Assembly: GCF_021917145.1 (NCBI RefSeq)
Contig: NC_061082.1
Span: 5,378,032-5,442,031 of the forward strand
Length of the DNA stretch: 64,000 nucleotides
Source of the DNA: Hypomesus transpacificus
Lineage: Eukaryota; Chordata; Actinopteri; Osmeriformes; Osmeridae
Reading direction: 5' to 3'
Below are positions 1 to 23,950 of the stretch, piece by piece. The position numbers and the translations under genes were made by a program. The notes under the pieces are model-generated. The model saw only the letters and a program-made list of their open reading frames with translations. It searched no databases and was not told where the DNA came from. The first letter of the stretch is position 1. Every line of letters begins with the position of its first letter.

Positions 1-1107
1 CAGTGGGGTGTAGTGGGGTAGGGTGGGGTAGGGTGGGGTAGGGTGGTTCTATATAAAGGCTGCTGTCAGTTATTATGGATTCTATTGAAGTTTGCATCTT
101 GGGGAGGTGGATTTGCACAGCTGCATGCTGGGAATGCTGCTCACGAGCAAGGAGGAATAAATATACATCGCTCATCTCTTCCTCACAAACATTTCTGCAC
201 GTTTGGATGTTGTATTCAGGAGGTGTCTGGTTTTATTTGTCTAGCGGCAGACATAGCATAAAGGCAAAAGTTCCTACAGTATTTCTGTGATTTGATGATT
301 TTACAATGATACTGATGTTACTCAACATTTGAGATGGTTTCAGGTTCAGGTTACTTTATTTGTAGGTAGATTTTGCTTGCAGTGAGACAAGGCATACTTT
401 GAAGACACAGTAGACAACAGACACATCATCAGAGCACTCACTGTTCCAGTCATCACTAAACCACTAAAACTAAAAACAAATAAAAGGATAGAATATTAAA
501 ATATATATAATATATGTTGTTTCTTCTTTATGACATCTGCAATATTGCTACAACCTTTTCTTTAAAAGGTGTTGAGGGATAATACGAGTTTGAAGGAATC
601 TGATACAGGTGGCAATAAGTAGCCTACTGGGTTAAGGTTGAGCTCATGTAGGCCTACACATTTTGAAATGACTGTCATGGCACAGAGACAGAGGGAGACC
701 CTCCCTCTTCTTTGTCAATCTTCACCCTTTCCTTCCTTTCTCAAATAGTCCTGCCTTCTTTTCTCAAGCTACACACATTTTCTGCTAATTTAAAATTCAA
801 CAGTCTTACCGGTTTACGTTACAATCTTCTGCCCTCTTGTGGTCGTCAAACGGTAAATGATTTAACGTTTTGTGCAGGCTGGGTGTGCGTACCTTTAGCT
901 TGGCTAGCTATGTGTCCAGGCTTTGTGATCCCACCCAGCGGTAATTAGCCCAGCTGTACAAGTTACTTACTGGTCCGTGGGTCAGGTCTGAAGCTAGGAG
1001 CGAAAAAGAGCACAGCCGGGTTCTCCAGATGAGAAAAATGATTGTACCCTCTGGTTAGTATATAGTTGTATATATACTATATAACAGTTGTATATAGTAT
1101 ATATGTA

Positions 1108-1185
<78 letters not shown>

Positions 1186-1329
1186 TAAAATATTGGCGGT
1201 TGAGATTATTTGCAGTCTGGCATAACATATGACGACTATGTGAGGCCGCGGATTTTCCGTCAGGCAGTACAATTGATGCCAAAGAGGGGTCCTGTAGACA
1301 CACGTGTGCGTGCGTGCTCAGCTGGAATA
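1..1329. other. Intergenic DNA upstream of DDX18
   Basis: No gene is recognised. The first 45 bases are a short G-rich tandem repeat (ggggtagggt-type). Around 480-540 the DNA is A/T rich. A long TA dinucleotide tract lies at about 1108-1182, only some 150 bp before the DDX18 start codon, so it sits in the proximal promoter or 5'UTR. Small open frames here overlap simple sequence and match nothing I know. Confidence 0.6.
1108..1182. repeat. (TA)n microsatellite in the DDX18 promoter region
   Basis: About 37 uninterrupted TA dinucleotides, preceded by degenerate tata/gtata sequence. The Tyr-Ile repeat frames seen here on the minus strand are artefacts of this tract. Confidence 0.95.
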
Positions 1330-4300
1330 ATGGCAGACCTGCAGATGAAGCTTCTTCGGAAGAAAATTCAGAAAAGAAACGATAAAAATAAAGAGCGCAA
1401 ATTACTTATAAAACAAAAACAAAATGAAGAGAATGGTAAGTAGTCACTTTATGATTTAGATGATGTGATGTCAACATGTGAACAGTTAACATTTACGTTT
1501 ATGTTTAGCTAGCGTTAGTCTACCTAAATAGCTAGGTAGCTAGCTAGTAGTATGAAGCATGGCTATCTACTTCGTATACCTCATAATTTCGCTAGTTAGC
1601 AAACGGCTTGCTGTTCATTTTCTTCAGACGACGTTCGTACAAGTAGCTACTAAATGTATATATAATAGAATAGTATTTGGTATTCAACTTAAATGTTTGC
1701 TTAACAATCGTTCTGTGTAGCAAGCTTTGGGAAACTAGTTTTTCCTTTGCAGTGGTAGTATACTGGCTAGGCTAGTTTGTTACGTGTTTGGAATAACGCT
1801 CCTGGATTGAGTATATCCCATTTGGCGATGGAATAGCACATTATTATCTCCTTTTCTCGGAAAATTGTATAACTTCGGTCCAGCGGAAGTTATCATGCGT
1901 TGGTTTTTTCATCTACTCTCACTCGTGTTACATCCAATAACAATCATTGGTTTTATATTATGTAAATAAGAAAAGGATTGTACATTTTTGAACTGCATTT
2001 TGAGCCCTCAGTTGTGCTCTTGTGTTCTCAGAAGATGCAAACGTACTGCCAGAGGACTGCTGCGGAGAGACGGGTCACGACGCGACGTCGTCTTTGAAGC
2101 CGGTTAAAGCCAAACCCACGAAGAAGCAGACGAAACAGAAAAACGTGACAGAGACGGAGAACACCGCAGATGACAAGCCTACGAAAAAGAAAAGGAAGCT
2201 TGCCAATGCTGCTGAATGTCCAGGTAAAAGGGAACATTTCTTTTCAGGTTGTCCTTGGGAGGGAATACATCTATTTTGTAATGCCTTAATAATTCTTCAT
2301 ATAATAGATACGTTATAAGCACCTTTACTGGACCATACAGCTGTACATGTAATTTTATGACTTCAGGAGTGAAAAAGGTGAAGAAGAATGAGGTTGATGT
2401 GGAGGAGGAGGAGGAGGAGGAGGGGATGAAGATGACAGAGGACATCAAACAGACCACAGACAAACCAGCTAGTGCAGAGGATGGAGAGGAGGAGGATGGG
2501 GATGATGATGACGATGATGATGACGATGATGATGACATTGAGATGGATGAGGAAGAAGGTGATGGGGAGAAAGAGGGGGGTGAAGATGAGGAGGACGAGG
2601 AGGAAGATGGCCCGGAACTTCCCACTGGACTGACAGGTTTGTGTCTACGGAATCACTCGGGTCTTTTGCAAGACTGCACATTGAAATATGTACACAGGCA
2701 TGGTCATGTCATAATGGTCATGCTTAGAGTGCAATTTTCAGATCAATGAGGTTTCGGATTTATGCTCAGTTTTTCTCATTGTTGTTGACACGACTATGTT
2801 CTACTACGTTTCCTGTGATCCATGAGTTATATGATGTATGTTGTGGATCAGGAGCCTTCGAGGACACGTCGTTCGCCTCTCTTGAGACGCTGGTGAGCGA
2901 CAGCACACTGAAGGCTGTCAAGGAGATGGGCTTTGAGCACATGACTGAGATCCAACACAAAAGTATTCGTCCTCTTTTAGAAGGAAGGTAAGCCAGCACA
3001 ATATTAATAATAATACATTTTATTTATATAGTGCTTTTCAAGATACTCAGTCACTGTACATGGTTAAAATAAACATAAAACAGGTACATCATATAAAATA
3101 AACATAAATCAGGTACATCATATAAAATCACAGCATAAATTACACATTAAAATCAGATCTATCAGTGATTATCCCAGCACATCTCTCCCACATATACTGC
3201 CTGTGTATGAGATGTCAAAGTGTAATGATGTGGTTTAGAATAAAACGTCCACTACTGACACAGTCTCTGTCTTGTAGGGATGTTCTGGCAGCTGCTAAGA
3301 CAGGCAGCGGTAAAACTCTGGCCTTCCTCATCCCCTCCATCGAACTCATCAACAAACTCAAGTTCATGCCCAGAAATGGTAAGCATTAAAACGTGTTTTT
3401 TAATATGTTTGATTTATCTCACTAGCATTAGTGGTTTCCCCCATCCGATCAATATGACAAACGGAACTAGATGCTAAATTGGAAACCAAGCCTCTTATCT
3501 CCCTCCCTCCGTCAGGCACCGGCGTGGTCATCCTGTCTCCCACCCGTGAGCTGGCCATGCAGACGTACGGCGTGATGAAGGAGCTGATGGCGCACCACGT
3601 CCACACCTTCGGCCTCATCATGGGCGGCAGCAACCGCTCTGCAGAGGCCCAGCGGCTGGCCAACGGCGTCAACATCGTAGTGGCCACGCCCGGCCGCCTG
3701 CTGGACCACCTGCAGGTGGATCAGAGGCTCATTACAGAGGGAACACTGTAGATAAGGGAGACATTTGATCAAAGTTGAAAACATGGAAATCCCTAGATAT
3801 CTAACAAGGTCTCTGTCTGCAGAACACCCCTGGCTTCATGTTCAAGAACCTGCAGTGTCTGATCATCGACGAGGCAGACCGGATCCTGGAGGTGGGCTTT
3901 GAGGAGGAACTGAAGCAGATCATCAAGCTGCTGCCCAGTACGTCCCTCTGGCCTGCACATGAACCCCTCTGAACCTCGCTGTCAATCTAAGAAATGACCG
4001 GAGCAATTTAATAGAAAGTTAATGTTTCTGATGGTTCTGCTCTTGTCCCTCAGAGCGGAGACAGACCATGCTGTTCTCGGCCACCCAGACACGCAAGGTG
4101 GAGGACCTGGCCCGAATCTCCCTGAAGAAGGAGCCTCTGTACGTGGGCGTGGACGACAACAAGGACAACGCCACGGTGGACGGTCTGGAGCAGGTACTCG
4201 AGGAGGAAGGAACACAGAGTAGAAGGAGAAGAGGGAACAAGAGACAAAAGAGAGAATTGATCAAGACTTATGAAAGTTGGGAGTCACACTAGTGAAACTT

Positions 4301-6336
4301 GGCCTCGACTCACATTAGATATCATTGTTAGGCGCTATCATATTTACTTAAAGATCTAATCCCGTGTGTGTGTGGGTGGCTGTGTGTGTGTGTGTGTGTG
4401 GCGTTGCCCAGGGCTACGTGGTGTGTCCCTCTGAGAAGCGCTTCCTGCTGCTCTTCACGTTCCTGAAGAAGAACCGGAAGAAGAAGCTCATGGTGTTCTT
4501 CTCCTCCTGCATGTCTGTCAAGTTCCACTATGAGCTGCTCAACTACATCGACCTGCCCGTCATGGCCATCCACGTAAGAGAGACCCCCAACGTCCAGTCT
4601 GTCTACCTGTGGGTGTGTTGCTTGGGTGGTGTGGCTGGTGAGTGGCAGCAGACATGGCCCTGTCAGTGGAGTGACTCTGCTGTGGTCCTCCTCTCTCAGG
4701 GCAAGCAGAAACAGACCAAGAGAACCACCACCTTCTTCCAGTTCTGCAACGCCGACTCTGGGATCCTGCTGTGCACTGACGTGGCAGCCAGGGGCCTGGA
4801 CATCCCAGAGGTGGACTGGATCGTCCAGTACGACCCCCCAGATGACCCCAAGGTACGCGCTCCACTCACACCGGGACATCAACCGGCAGAATTAACATGA
4901 GAGTATCAGAGATGTGGTTTTGTCTTGACGTTGGAATTTTAAACTGATGCATGCGAAATATATATACACACATAGACGGTAGTGTTTTACCAATAGTCTG
5001 CAGAGTAGTGTAGTATTGCTGGTTAATCCCCTATTAGGCCTACAGGAGTACATCCGCTGGGTGAATACTGCAGTAGTACTACAGTAGTATTGTGTATTAT
5101 GTTGTATTGCAGGAGTACATCCACAGGGTGGGCAGGACGGCTCGAGGGATTGACGGCCGAGGCCACGCCCTCCTCATCCTCAGACCCCAGGAGCTGGGCT
5201 TCCTACGCTATCTCAAACAGGCCAAGGTACCCTCCACCTTCCCTCTCACCCTCCACCTTCCCTCTCACCCTCCACCTTCCCTCTCACCCTCCACCCTCCC
5301 TCTCACCCTCCACCCTCCACCTTCCCTCTCACCCTCCACCTTCCCTCTCACCCTCCACCTTCCCGCTCACCCTCCACCTTCCCGCTCATCCTCCACCTTC
5401 CCGCTCACCCTCCACCTTCCCCCTCACCCTCCACCTTCCCTCTCACCCTCCACCTTCCCCCTCACCCTCCACCTTCCCTCTCATCCTCCACCTTCTCTCT
5501 CATCCTCCCTCCTCTCTCTCTCCTCCCTTCCTGTTTTTCTCCCTCCCCCCTTGTTTCCTCTTTGTCTGCGCCCTCAGCCGTGTCCAGGCCTAGTGGCAGG
5601 CTTAGTGCTCCTATGTCTGAGTAACGGCCATGTGTCATTTCCAGTACCCTCGTGTGGTCGTCACATGGTTCTCCTCTTCCCCTCAGGTCCCTCTGAGCGA
5701 GTTTGAGTTCTCCTGGACCAAGATCTCTGATATCCAGTCTCAGGTGAGAAGTCCTTGGTGTCCACCCACCTTCCCCCCCCTCCTCCCTCCTCCTCCCCTG
5801 ACCGTGTGACCCTGTTCCTCTCCTGGGCAGATGGAGAAGCTGATAGAGAAGAACTACTACCTTCACAAGTCAGCCCAGGAGGCCTACAAGTCGTACGTGA
5901 GGGCGTATGACTCTCACTCGCTCAAGCAGATCTACAGTGTCAACACCCTCAACCTCCCCATGGTGGCCGTGTCGTTCGGATTCAAAGTGCCGCCCTACGT
6001 CGACCTCAGTATCCTTCCTTCTGTCGTTTTAACTAGTTAATTTGTTGAACAATGACATTTGTAGTGCTGTAGCTTAGATGCTGCAGGTGTTTTGGTAGTG
6101 GTTGTCATGGACACCCCCAGGTGTTTCTGTAGTGGTTGTCATGGACACCCCCAGGTTTTAAAACCTTGACCAGCGTTCTTCCAGACGTCCACTGCAGCAC
6201 CAGAGGAGTGAAGATGCAGAAGAGAGGAGGTGGCGGAGGCTTTGGGTACCAGAAGGGGTCCAAGAACGTCCACAAATCCAAGATCTTCAAGCACGTCAAC
6301 AAGGGCAAGAGGGACGGGAGGCAGTTCTCCCGCTGA
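1330..6336 (+). CDS. ddx18: ATP-dependent RNA helicase DDX18, 14 coding exons
   Basis: Nucleolar DEAD-box helicase (yeast Has1 family) acting in ribosome biogenesis. Coding exons: 1330-1435, 2032-2223, 2367-2636, 2852-2987, 3278-3378, 3516-3715, 3823-3937, 4054-4193, 4412-4573, 4700-4852, 5113-5226, 5687-5743, 5831-6008, 6185-6336; they sum to 2076 nt (691 aa; the human protein is about 670). The N terminus [17 protein letters not shown] matches the vertebrate start. A lysine-rich segment and a long Asp/Glu tract follow (exons 2-3). Helicase motifs in order: Q motif ([11 protein letters not shown]), Walker A (AAKTGSGKT), PTRELA, TPGR, DEAD (IIDEADRIL), SAT, then ARGLD and HRVGRTARG in the second RecA domain. 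The basic Gly-rich C terminus ends KRDGRQFSR. All introns are GT-AG in phase. Intron 11 and the 3'UTR carry tandem repeats. Confidence 0.97.
5227..5515. repeat. Pyrimidine-rich minisatellite starting at a DDX18 splice donor
   Basis: About 15 degenerate copies of a roughly 19-bp unit (ccctccaccttccctctca) fill the start of the intron after exon 11. The first unit begins with the donor itself (CCAAG|gtaccctccacc). A C/T-rich tail extends to about 5560. Confidence 0.9.
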
Positions 6337-6364
6337 GCCCTGAAGGAAGAGCCCAGGACACCAC

Positions 6365-6541
6365 CTCCTCCTGGGCTGGCGTCTCCGAGGAGGAGAGGGT
6401 GGCCTGCTAGCCTCGGTAGAGCCTCCTCCTGGGCTGGCGTCTCCGAGGAGGAGAGGGTAGCCTGCTAGCCTCGGTAGAGCCTCCTCCTGGGCTGGCGTCT
6501 CCGAGGAGGAGAGGGTAGCCTGCTAGCCTCGGTAGAGCTTC
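6365..6541. repeat. 60-bp tandem repeat in the DDX18 3'UTR
   Basis: Three consecutive, nearly identical copies of a 60-bp unit (cctcctgggctggcgtctcc ... gcctcggtagag) start about 30 bp after the stop codon. The unit has internal self-complementarity (cctcctcc and ggaggagg), so the transcript could form repeated stem-loops here. Confidence 0.9.
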
Positions 6542-6752
6542 TGGATGTTTCTCTCCCACTGTGTTTAGACCACTTCTCAATGTAAGAGACTTCATTTGTC
6601 TCCTGTGACTTGATGAAACAGGTCTCTTGTGAAGGCTGTTCCTGACCCTAGTCCTTGCATTCCGGTGTTCTTGACAGCAGATGTGTATTTTATGGATGAA
6701 AACTTTGATATATGGAAGTTATGTTGATTTCTCTGCTTATACTCTTCTGTTT

Positions 6753-6758
6753 AATAAA
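6753..6758 (+). terminator. DDX18 polyadenylation signal
   Basis: An AATAAA hexamer lies about 415 bp after the stop codon, followed by A/T-rich sequence and a TGTTTGT downstream element. This is the likely transcript end. Confidence 0.7.
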
Positions 6759-7132
6759 ACTATTAAACACCACAAGTGTTTGTATGCCTACAGAATGTCA
6801 GACCTTCAGATGGTTAATTATTGTAAAGGGTGAAGGAAAGACAATTTCAATGCTTTGAGGATGACCCTGTTGCATCAACTAAATCTTAGGATTGCTTGTG
6901 TTTTGTGATATTGTCAGTTTATAAAGGAAAAAACACATGGTTCTTACAAGAAAACTGCAAGTGTGTTCTTTCAAGTAAAAGGTTTAATCCACAGTGAAAT
7001 GTATACAAATGCTAAACAACTGCCTGGCTGGAAGAGAGGAGGGGGGTGCTCAGATCCATTTGTAAAAAGCAAAATGTTAAAAGGGAGATATATATATATA
7101 TATAAGGGAGGTTAAAATATATATATATATGA

Positions 7133-7206
7133 GCCAAATGTGTCCGGACCGTCACTGGTATTATATATATGATGGTAATACCAGTGACGGTCCGGGCACA
7201 TTTGGC
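7133..7206. repeat. Long hairpin: 31-bp inverted repeat
   Basis: Bases 7133-7163 pair with 7176-7206 with a single mismatch around a 12-base A/T loop. The arms read gccaaatgtgtccgg... outward. It abuts TA-rich microsatellite DNA. It resembles a solo palindromic MITE or fold-back remnant; no coding content. Confidence 0.85.
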
Positions 7207-7269
7207 GCAAGGGGCAAGGTTAACACCCCCTCATACGTTTATTTTTTACTTTAGTTCCGTTACTTTTTT

Positions 7270-7562
7270 TGCGTCATTGCAGAGTTTGTTTATTTACTTT
7301 GCGACACTCACCGACCGCTTTGTTGGTGACAGGTTGGACCACTTTTGCCTTGGGAGATGTTCGTCATGCATTGATTGAACACACATGTGATGTCAATCTT
7401 GAAATTGGAACATCAACATGAACCAAAATGTGGGAACACCTCCAACACTGTTCAATCCAGGCAAAAGGGGTCCAACCCGGCTCCAGCAAGGTTTTCCCCA
7501 ACAAAGCGATCAGTGAGTGAGTGTAGCAAAGTAAATAAACCAACTCTGTAATAACGCAAATT
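7270..7562. repeat. Fold-back element with imperfect inverted arms of about 85-105 bp
   Basis: The left arm (about 7270-7355, containing gtttatttactttgcgacac) is the imperfect reverse complement of the right arm (about 7457-7562, containing gtgtagcaaagtaaataaac). About 100 bp lie between. The arms also share a ggttggaccacttttgcc-type block. No open frame; probably a nonautonomous DNA transposon or an inverted duplication. Confidence 0.7.
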
Positions 7563-7739
7563 AGAGCTGGTCGCATTCCTTGGAAGTGCGGTCAAACTGA
7601 TGCGATAAAAGCTTTCAGGTAACACCTTTGGTGCTTTGGAACAGACCGGAGCATAAAATCGTCTTTTACCCCTTCCTTTGCTAAAAAACCCTCGGAAAGA
7701 CCCGTTGGTCTATCATTTTACTCTATCATTTACCATGAT

Positions 7740-8400
7740 CTCTCAATCATCCTGGGATCTGTGACGTTGACCCCTTCAATCTCTGCCAGGAACCTTGGGG
7801 TTACCATGGATGACAAGCTCTCCCTCACATCCAAAATTGCTGCGGTCTCCTGGTCGTGTAGATTCACCCTCTACAACATCCGGAAGATCAGTAGATACCT
7901 GTCTGAGCACTCCACCCAGCTGCTTGTCCAAGCACTTGTCCTCTCCAAGTTGGACTACTGCAACTCACTGCTTGCCGGTCTCCCAGCATGCAACTCGCCC
8001 TCTGAGGATTCAGAATGCAGCAATCTGCCTGGTCTACAATCTACCCAGACGCTCCCACGTTACCCCGCTCTTCATCTCCCTCCACTGGCTTCCCATCACG
8101 GCCCGCATCAGATTCAAGACCCTGGTACTAACCTTCCGAGCGGCGAACGGGACTGCACCCGACTACATCAAGTCTCTCCTGCAGCCTTACACCCCCACCC
8201 TCCACCTACGGTCTTCTTCTGACAACCGTCTGGTGGTCCCACCGCTCAAGAGCGCCCGCTCCCAACCCAAGCTCTTCTCCTGCATGGCCCCCCAATATTG
8301 GAATCACCTCCCCACCTCCATCAGAGATACTGCCTGTCTCTCCACCTTCAAGAAAAGGCTCAAGACGCACTTGTTCCGGGAGTACAACGGTACTTAAGAA
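7740..8400 (+). pseudogene. Broken non-LTR retrotransposon, 3' end of the ORF2/RT region
   Basis: Translated segments are typical of the C-terminal part of a fish LINE polymerase protein: NLGVTMDDKLSLTSKI, LSKLDYCNSLLAGLP, then LHWLPITARIRFKTL and APQYWNHLPTSIRD. The first part lies in the frame starting near 7761 and the rest in the frame open from 7795, so a frameshift occurs near 7980-8000. Endonuclease and the RT core are missing: a 5'-truncated, decayed insertion. An L2/CR1-type clade is my best guess; the exact family is not resolved. The LINE 3'UTR probably runs on toward about 8640. Confidence 0.85.
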
Positions 8401-8719
8401 AGATTTGTTGGATCAAAGATTTTGTTGGATGTTAGTTTATTTCCTCCAGGAACACGATAACACTTATTGAGGGACTTGTTGCACTTGTTGGTTAGTTGTA
8501 ACATATTTAACTATTTGTACTCGCTGTGAATTATATTATTGTTGCTTGCTTTCCTCCAGGTACACTAGCACTTTCGAGGATCATGTTGTTTAATTTGTAA
8601 TTTGTTTAACTACATGCTCTTCTGGTTCTACCTATTGGCACTTATTTGCTTTTCACAATGTAGCCTATGCTTCATGTTATAGCTACCTGCAATGTTTTTG
8701 GGGCTATCATGTGACCTAT

Positions 8720-8785
8720 GGACTATCTGAATTTCAGCAATCTGAATTTCCGCAATCTGAATTTCAGAAATGTGTATTTCCGGAT
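8720..8785. repeat. Short 15-bp tandem repeat
   Basis: About four imperfect copies of a tctgaatttcagcaa-like unit. The surrounding stretch to 9150 is A/T-rich with no gene visible. Confidence 0.6.
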
Positions 8786-9150
8786 GAAAATGATTCAGTT
8801 TTATTAAATTCAATACAAATATAATACAAATAATTCAGATATCATACATTCAACAACAAAAATATTTCAGTTTGATAAAATTGGACATACAAATATTTCT
8901 GATCTTTCATATTTAAATTCAGATCAGTCATTAGTCAGCTTTCTAACTCCAAAGTACCAAGGCTGTTGTGGACCGCTGCTGATTGTTGACGCTCCGCTGC
9001 CAGGAGCCATTCTCTCTGCCTGTGAATTCCCTCATTTAGTTCCTTGGCAGTGAAGTGTCCTGGTTCAAATCCTACTGACTGTGACCTGAGAGTTTAGAGG
9101 GGGAGAAGGGCATGAGATAAAAGTCATCACAAGACCTGTGCAAACCAACA

Positions 9151-9176
9151 GACACACACACACACACACACACACA
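9151..9176. repeat. (CA)n microsatellite
   Basis: Uninterrupted CA dinucleotides shortly downstream of the GK stop codon (GK lies on the minus strand), so probably in its 3'UTR. Confidence 0.9.
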
Positions 9177-9189
9177 GAAGAGCCAGACC

Positions 9190-22814
<13,625 letters not shown>

Positions 22815-23312
22815 CGCTCTCCCACACTCTTCTAGCAAACTGCCAGTCGTGTGAGACGTGTTCAGTTTCATGAGTCTTAATTACCTTAATATGACTTCGC
22901 TTGTATGACCAAGCTAAAGTAGGTAATCAAAAAATTATGTGATAAAAAGCCAGTCGGTGCTCGTCCGTTAATAAATAAAAACTAGTACACGGCAAAAAAA
23001 AAAGTGGCCAGTGAGGAAAAATAAGTATGCTGGATAACAGTAGTGTGTTTTGTGTTTTGCTTTCAGCAAACACACTAAATATGACCGCTCAGAAGGGGCA
23101 CGTTTCTGTTTGCAAAGACGTCAGAAGACGTTGTCTTCGTGTCACCCAATGAAAACAGAGGGCCCGTCCTAGAAAGAAAGGTGAACGAGCTCCTACCAGT
23201 CGGTTTGGATAGCCATGTCGTGATATCCATGGAAGTCAAGGTTCCTAGTAAGGGTGTGCGATACAAGGAAAAACATGGTCCCGGGGTATTTTCCCTAGCT
23301 AGGCAAGGTTCC

Positions 23313-23313
<1 letters not shown>

Positions 23314-23348
<35 letters not shown>
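23314..23348. repeat. Poly-C homopolymer, about 35 nt
   Basis: Uninterrupted C run. Its length in the assembly should be treated with caution, since such runs are error-prone. Confidence 0.9.
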
Positions 23349-23502
23349 ACCTGCTGGTAGTGCGTTTAAGGACAGCGGGAGGTCGGGTTAATTTAAATGG
23401 ATGCACTTGAGAAATTGCTGCCCCCCTCTTCATCCGTATGTCGCCGGCACTGGTTGTTGGAAGACCACCGGATAGAAATTCAGGAAATTACGTACCCGAA
23501 TG

Positions 23503-23605
23503 AACAGAGTTCGTGTGACTTCGGCTCTTTAAATCGATGGTCATTATTAGGCTACCCGATTGAACAGAGTTCGTGTGACTTCGGCTCTTTAAATCGATTG
23601 TCATT
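23503..23605. repeat. 60-bp direct duplication
   Basis: Two copies of a segment beginning gaacagagttcgtgtgactt and ending with aaatcgat(g/t)gtcatta. The second copy abuts the MITE at 23606. Confidence 0.85.
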
Positions 23606-23745
23606 AGGTGTGTTTGACTTCATGCACCGCCGGGGGCGCCGACAGTCGGCTGCAGCCGGCTGCCTTTAAGCTGAGAATGCCATTGGCTGCTTCAAGTCAG
23701 CCGGGCTGCAGGTGACGCCAGTGCTGCATGAAGTCGAACACACCT
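23606..23745. mobile_element. MITE, 140 bp, with 21-bp terminal inverted repeats
   Basis: The left end aggtgtgtttgacttcatgc and the right end gcatgaagtcgaacacacct are inverted with one mismatch. Both sides are flanked by att, a 3-bp target duplication. The interior is GC-rich and non-coding. A PIF/Harbinger-type origin would fit a 3-bp duplication, but I cannot assign the family. Confidence 0.8.
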
Positions 23746-23829
23746 ATTGGTTTGAGCGTTTCCTTGGCATTTAGAAATATACAAACACACATTGAAATCA
23801 GAAATGTATGAGCGGGCATCAAACAAAAC

Positions 23830-23950
23830 AGGTTTATTTATTTTTTTATTTCACCTTTATTTAGCCAGGTAGGCTAGTTGAGAACAAGTTCTCATTTACA
23901 ACTGCGACCTGGCCAAGATACAGCATAGCAATAAGACACGTACAACAGAG
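23830..23950. mobile_element. Common fish interspersed repeat fragment
   Basis: Contains tttatttagccaggtaggct, agttgagaacaagttctcat and actgcgacctggccaagata, a block I recognise as high-copy in several fish, salmonids included. Element class not settled. Confidence 0.6.

Noticed and set aside
5092-5706. 204-codon Pro-rich ORF continuing DDX18 exon 11
   Set aside because: It reads through the donor into the intronic repeat; the next true exon (5687) restores the conserved protein.
7169-7378. 69-codon ORF in the spacer after DDX18
   Set aside because: Lies within hairpin and fold-back DNA and resembles no protein.
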